This document shows, one piece after another, positions 41,862 through 46,471 of a stretch of 46,471 bases of DNA (position 1 is its first letter; every line of letters starts with the position of its first letter). The stretch is taken from assembly GCA_002389675.1 (NCBI GenBank), contig DGQF01000012.1, positions 54,340 through 100,810 on the forward strand. The letters are read 5' to 3'. This DNA is from Gammaproteobacteria bacterium UBA4421 (lineage in GTDB: Bacteria; Pseudomonadota; Gammaproteobacteria; Pseudomonadales; Azotimanducaceae). The notes below the pieces were generated by a model. It was not told the origin of the DNA, did not search any database, and saw only the letters and a list, made by a program, of their open reading frames with translations. Made by a program: the position numbers and the translations under genes.

Positions 41862-43774
41862 ACTTTCAAAGACTCCAGTTTTCGCCCGCCATACATCAAG
41901 TTCACCACTGATCGCGTGACCATAATGGCGGTAAACATCGACGTTACAATGCCCACTGCCAGCGTAACGGCAAAACCGCGCACCGGACCACTGCCGATCG
42001 ACAAGAGTATGATCGCCACAAAAAACGTGGTGACATTAGCATCTGTAATGGTGAGCAATGCGCGCTCGAAACCTGCCTGAATCGCGGCTTGCGGCGAACG
42101 TGTCTCGAGCTCTTCGCGAATGCGCGAAAATATCAACACATTTGCATCAACAGCCATACCCACTGTGAGCACAATACCGGCGATACCCGGGAGTGTAAGC
42201 GTTGCCCCTAGAATGCTCATGATGGCTACCAACAACATCAAGTTCATCGTTAGCGCAATGTTCGCCGCTAAGCCAAACCAACGATAGTAGAACAGCATAA
42301 ATATGAGCACACAGATAAAGCCAATGGCTACCGATTGCCATCCAGCTTTGATGTTTTCATCCCCCAACTGGGCACCCACCGTGCGCTCTTCAACAATATA
42401 CATGGGCGCCGCTAGCGCACCTGCTCGCAACAACAACGCCAAATCCTGAGCTTCTCGCAAACTCAACCCGGTAATGCGAAATTGAAAACCCAGCGCCGAC
42501 TGAATATTTGCCACGCTGATCAGGCGCCGTTCTTCAACGCTGGAAAAAACGTTCTCTATTTTTCCGTCTTTGACGACTTTCTTAACTCTCGGTTTTTGCT
42601 CAATGAACAAAATAGCCATCGCTCGGCCAACATTGTCTTTCGTGGCGTCAAACATTCGGTTACCGCCATCGTTATCCAGCTCAATGCTCACCTGCGGCTG
42701 CGACGTTTCCGGATCAAAGCTTTGCTGCGCATCCTGAACGTTATTGCCGGTAACAATATTACGCCGCAAGATATCCTGGGTACGCCCTTCGTAGTCATAC
42801 GTTTCCTGTTGAAAACGTGGCGTATTGGGCAATCCCGCGAGACGAAACTCGAGATTGGCGAATTTATTCAGAATCTCTTTGGCCCGCGCGCTGTCTTGAA
42901 TACCCGGTAAATCAACCACAATACGCGACCGACCCAGCCTTTGAACCTGCGGCTCGGACACCCCTAACTCGTTCACCCGATTACGAAGACTGGTCAGATT
43001 CTGGCTGATCGCGCGATCTTCTAGCGCCTCAATACGCTCCTGCGTCAGCCGAAAAACCAATCCCGGCTTGCCTTCTACGGGCAACTCACGAATTTGATAG
43101 TCTTGATACTCGACCAGAACCTCGCTGGCTCGATCCCGCTCATCTTCATCGTTGAAGGCAACACGGACACTCAAACCGTCTACCATGTTACGACTGGGCA
43201 CATAGACAATTCGTGATTCGCGCAACTTGTCCTGTATGCCCTCCGCGGCACTGTTCACAACCGACTGCAAATACTCATCCATATTGACCTGCAGCAAAAA
43301 ATGTACGCCACCGGAAAGATCTAGCCCAAGGGACATCGGCGATGCGCCCATGTTCTTGAGCCAGTCAGGGGTTGTGCTTGCGCGATTCAAGGCAACGATA
43401 TATTGCTCCTGACCCGAGTTCAGCGTTTCAATCGCTATTTCTCGCGCACGCAGCTGGTGTTCGTCACTTGTGACGCGCAAAAGGCCAAACCCATCGAGGC
43501 TATCAATCCCAACCACCGGAATGGAGGCTTGCACGAGCGCTTGCTCAACTTTTGCCAGCGCTCGATCAATCTCCAGCGCAGTAAAGCTGTTGTCACGCGG
43601 CCTGATTTGCAGCGCGGGATCGGGTTGAAACAGATTTGGCGCACTGTATAGCGCGCCTAAAACAAGCACGCCAACAATTAGCAGGTATTGCCAAGGGCGA
43701 AAAGAATTCGGTGCAGCCTGATTGCGGCGCGGCGCACCAAGTAGCGTTGGGGCCTCTGGGCCAGAATCGACCAT
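41858..43774 (-). CDS. secD: protein translocase subunit SecD
   Basis: 638 residues with six membrane helices and a large periplasmic P1 region between the first and second. Recognisable: LGLDLSGGVHFLLQV, NRVNELGVSEPQVQRLGRSRIVVDLPGI, and the membrane part with GMAVDANVLIFSRIREEL. It works with SecF in the Sec export system. It starts immediately after the yajC stop codon (no gap) and ends in a 4-base overlap with secF. N-terminal about 30 residues before the first helix are polar (GPEAPTLLGAPRRNQAAPNSFR), longer than in E. coli SecD. Confidence 0.98.
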   Translation of the reverse strand: MVDSGPEAPTLLGAPRRNQAAPNSFRPWQYLLIVGVLVLGALYSAPNLFQPDPALQIRPRDNSFTALEIDRALAKVEQALVQASIPVVGIDSLDGFGLLRVTSDEHQLRAREIAIETLNSGQEQYIVALNRASTTPDWLKNMGASPMSLGLDLSGGVHFLLQVNMDEYLQSVVNSAAEGIQDKLRESRIVYVPSRNMVDGLSVRVAFNDEDERDRASEVLVEYQDYQIRELPVEGKPGLVFRLTQERIEALEDRAISQNLTSLRNRVNELGVSEPQVQRLGRSRIVVDLPGIQDSARAKEILNKFANLEFRLAGLPNTPRFQQETYDYEGRTQDILRRNIVTGNNVQDAQQSFDPETSQPQVSIELDNDGGNRMFDATKDNVGRAMAILFIEQKPRVKKVVKDGKIENVFSSVEERRLISVANIQSALGFQFRITGLSLREAQDLALLLRAGALAAPMYIVEERTVGAQLGDENIKAGWQSVAIGFICVLIFMLFYYRWFGLAANIALTMNLMLLVAIMSILGATLTLPGIAGIVLTVGMAVDANVLIFSRIREELETRSPQAAIQAGFERALLTITDANVTTFFVAIILLSIGSGPVRGFAVTLAVGIVTSMFTAIMVTRSVVNLMYGGRKLESLKV

Positions 43775-46288
<2,514 letters not shown>

Positions 46289-46379
46289 TGGCTTGACGGA
46301 CCAAATCAAAAAGGATCTCTAGTTTAGCGATTCAAAACCCCTACGTCATAAAATCTTCTCGAAATGAGCATACCCTTGC

Positions 46380-46408
46380 TTGTATCTGCGCAGCGGCTTG
46401 GGCAGAAT
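46380..46408 (+). promoter_or_regulatory. candidate tRNA-Leu promoter
   Basis: TTGTAT (46380-46385), a 17-base spacer, and CAGAAT (46403-46408) lie 13 bases upstream of the tRNA 5' end, a normal arrangement for a tRNA gene promoter. Both boxes deviate from consensus at a few positions. Confidence 0.55.
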
Positions 46409-46421
46409 AATCTCCCCCAGT

Positions 46422-46471
46422 GCCTGGGTGGCGAAATTGGTAGACGCGCCGGATTCAAAATCCGGTTCCTT
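46422..46471 (+). tRNA. tRNA-Leu(CAA), 5' part
   Basis: The acceptor 5' strand GCCTGGG, a TG junction, a D-stem GCG with GG in its loop, and anticodon arm CCGGA-TTCAAAA-TCCGG are visible; the anticodon is CAA, for leucine. The sequence stops at the window end in the variable region, so the T arm and 3' acceptor strand are missing. queA beside a tRNA-Leu is also the arrangement in Pseudomonas. Confidence 0.93.

Overview
The window looks like the chromosome of an uncultured-type or marine gammaproteobacterium of the Pseudomonadales in the broad sense (Cellvibrio/OM60-like). The main evidence is gene order. The right 20 kb (tRNA-Leu, queA-tgt-yajC-secD-secF, suhB, trmJ, iscR, iscS, ndk, rlmN, pilW, rodZ, hisS, yfgM, bamB, der, M23 peptidase, xseA) follows the Pseudomonas order. 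The cysE, iscU-iscA-hscBA-fdx and ispG genes usually found inside that block are absent here. Species cannot be named from the sequence alone.

Left part (1-27.2 kb): a mosaic accessory region of short, often divergent or convergent units. It starts with the 5' end of a secreted multihaem cytochrome. Next come an amidohydrolase with a TetR regulator, a phytanoyl-CoA-dioxygenase-like oxygenase, a LysE exporter, a second amidohydrolase, a type-B carboxylesterase, an M20 peptidase, an atypical SDR, a YtoQ protein and a CmcJ/NvfI-like oxygenase. An SCP2-like/alpha-beta-hydrolase fusion, a PhnZ-like HD protein, an unknown secreted protein, a spinster-type MFS transporter, a cytochrome P450 and a hexapeptide acyltransferase follow. 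After these come queF, an AGCS sodium symporter, a metallo-beta-lactamase-fold alkylsulfatase, a TAXI-TRAP uptake system and another MFS transporter. Four different oxygenase families plus hydrolases and transporters suggest uptake and breakdown of lipidic, terpenoid or xenobiotic organic compounds. No complete named pathway can be reconstructed.

Right part (27.2-46.5 kb): housekeeping. xseA (exonuclease VII) and an M23 peptidase face der. The minus-strand genes from rlmN to der are tightly packed and often overlap. They combine rRNA/tRNA modification, type IV pilus assembly, cell shape, translation, Sec/outer-membrane biogenesis and ribosome assembly. iscR-iscS has a recognisable IscR binding site upstream, but no scaffold, chaperone or ferredoxin genes, and IscS lacks the usual IscU-docking tail. 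queA-tgt-yajC-secD-secF is one translationally coupled minus-strand operon, with overlaps or zero gaps at every junction. With queF at 18.2-19.1 kb, three queuosine genes lie in one window.

The last 50 bases are the 5' part of a tRNA-Leu(CAA), transcribed away from queA. No CRISPR array, insertion sequence, prophage or rRNA was seen.
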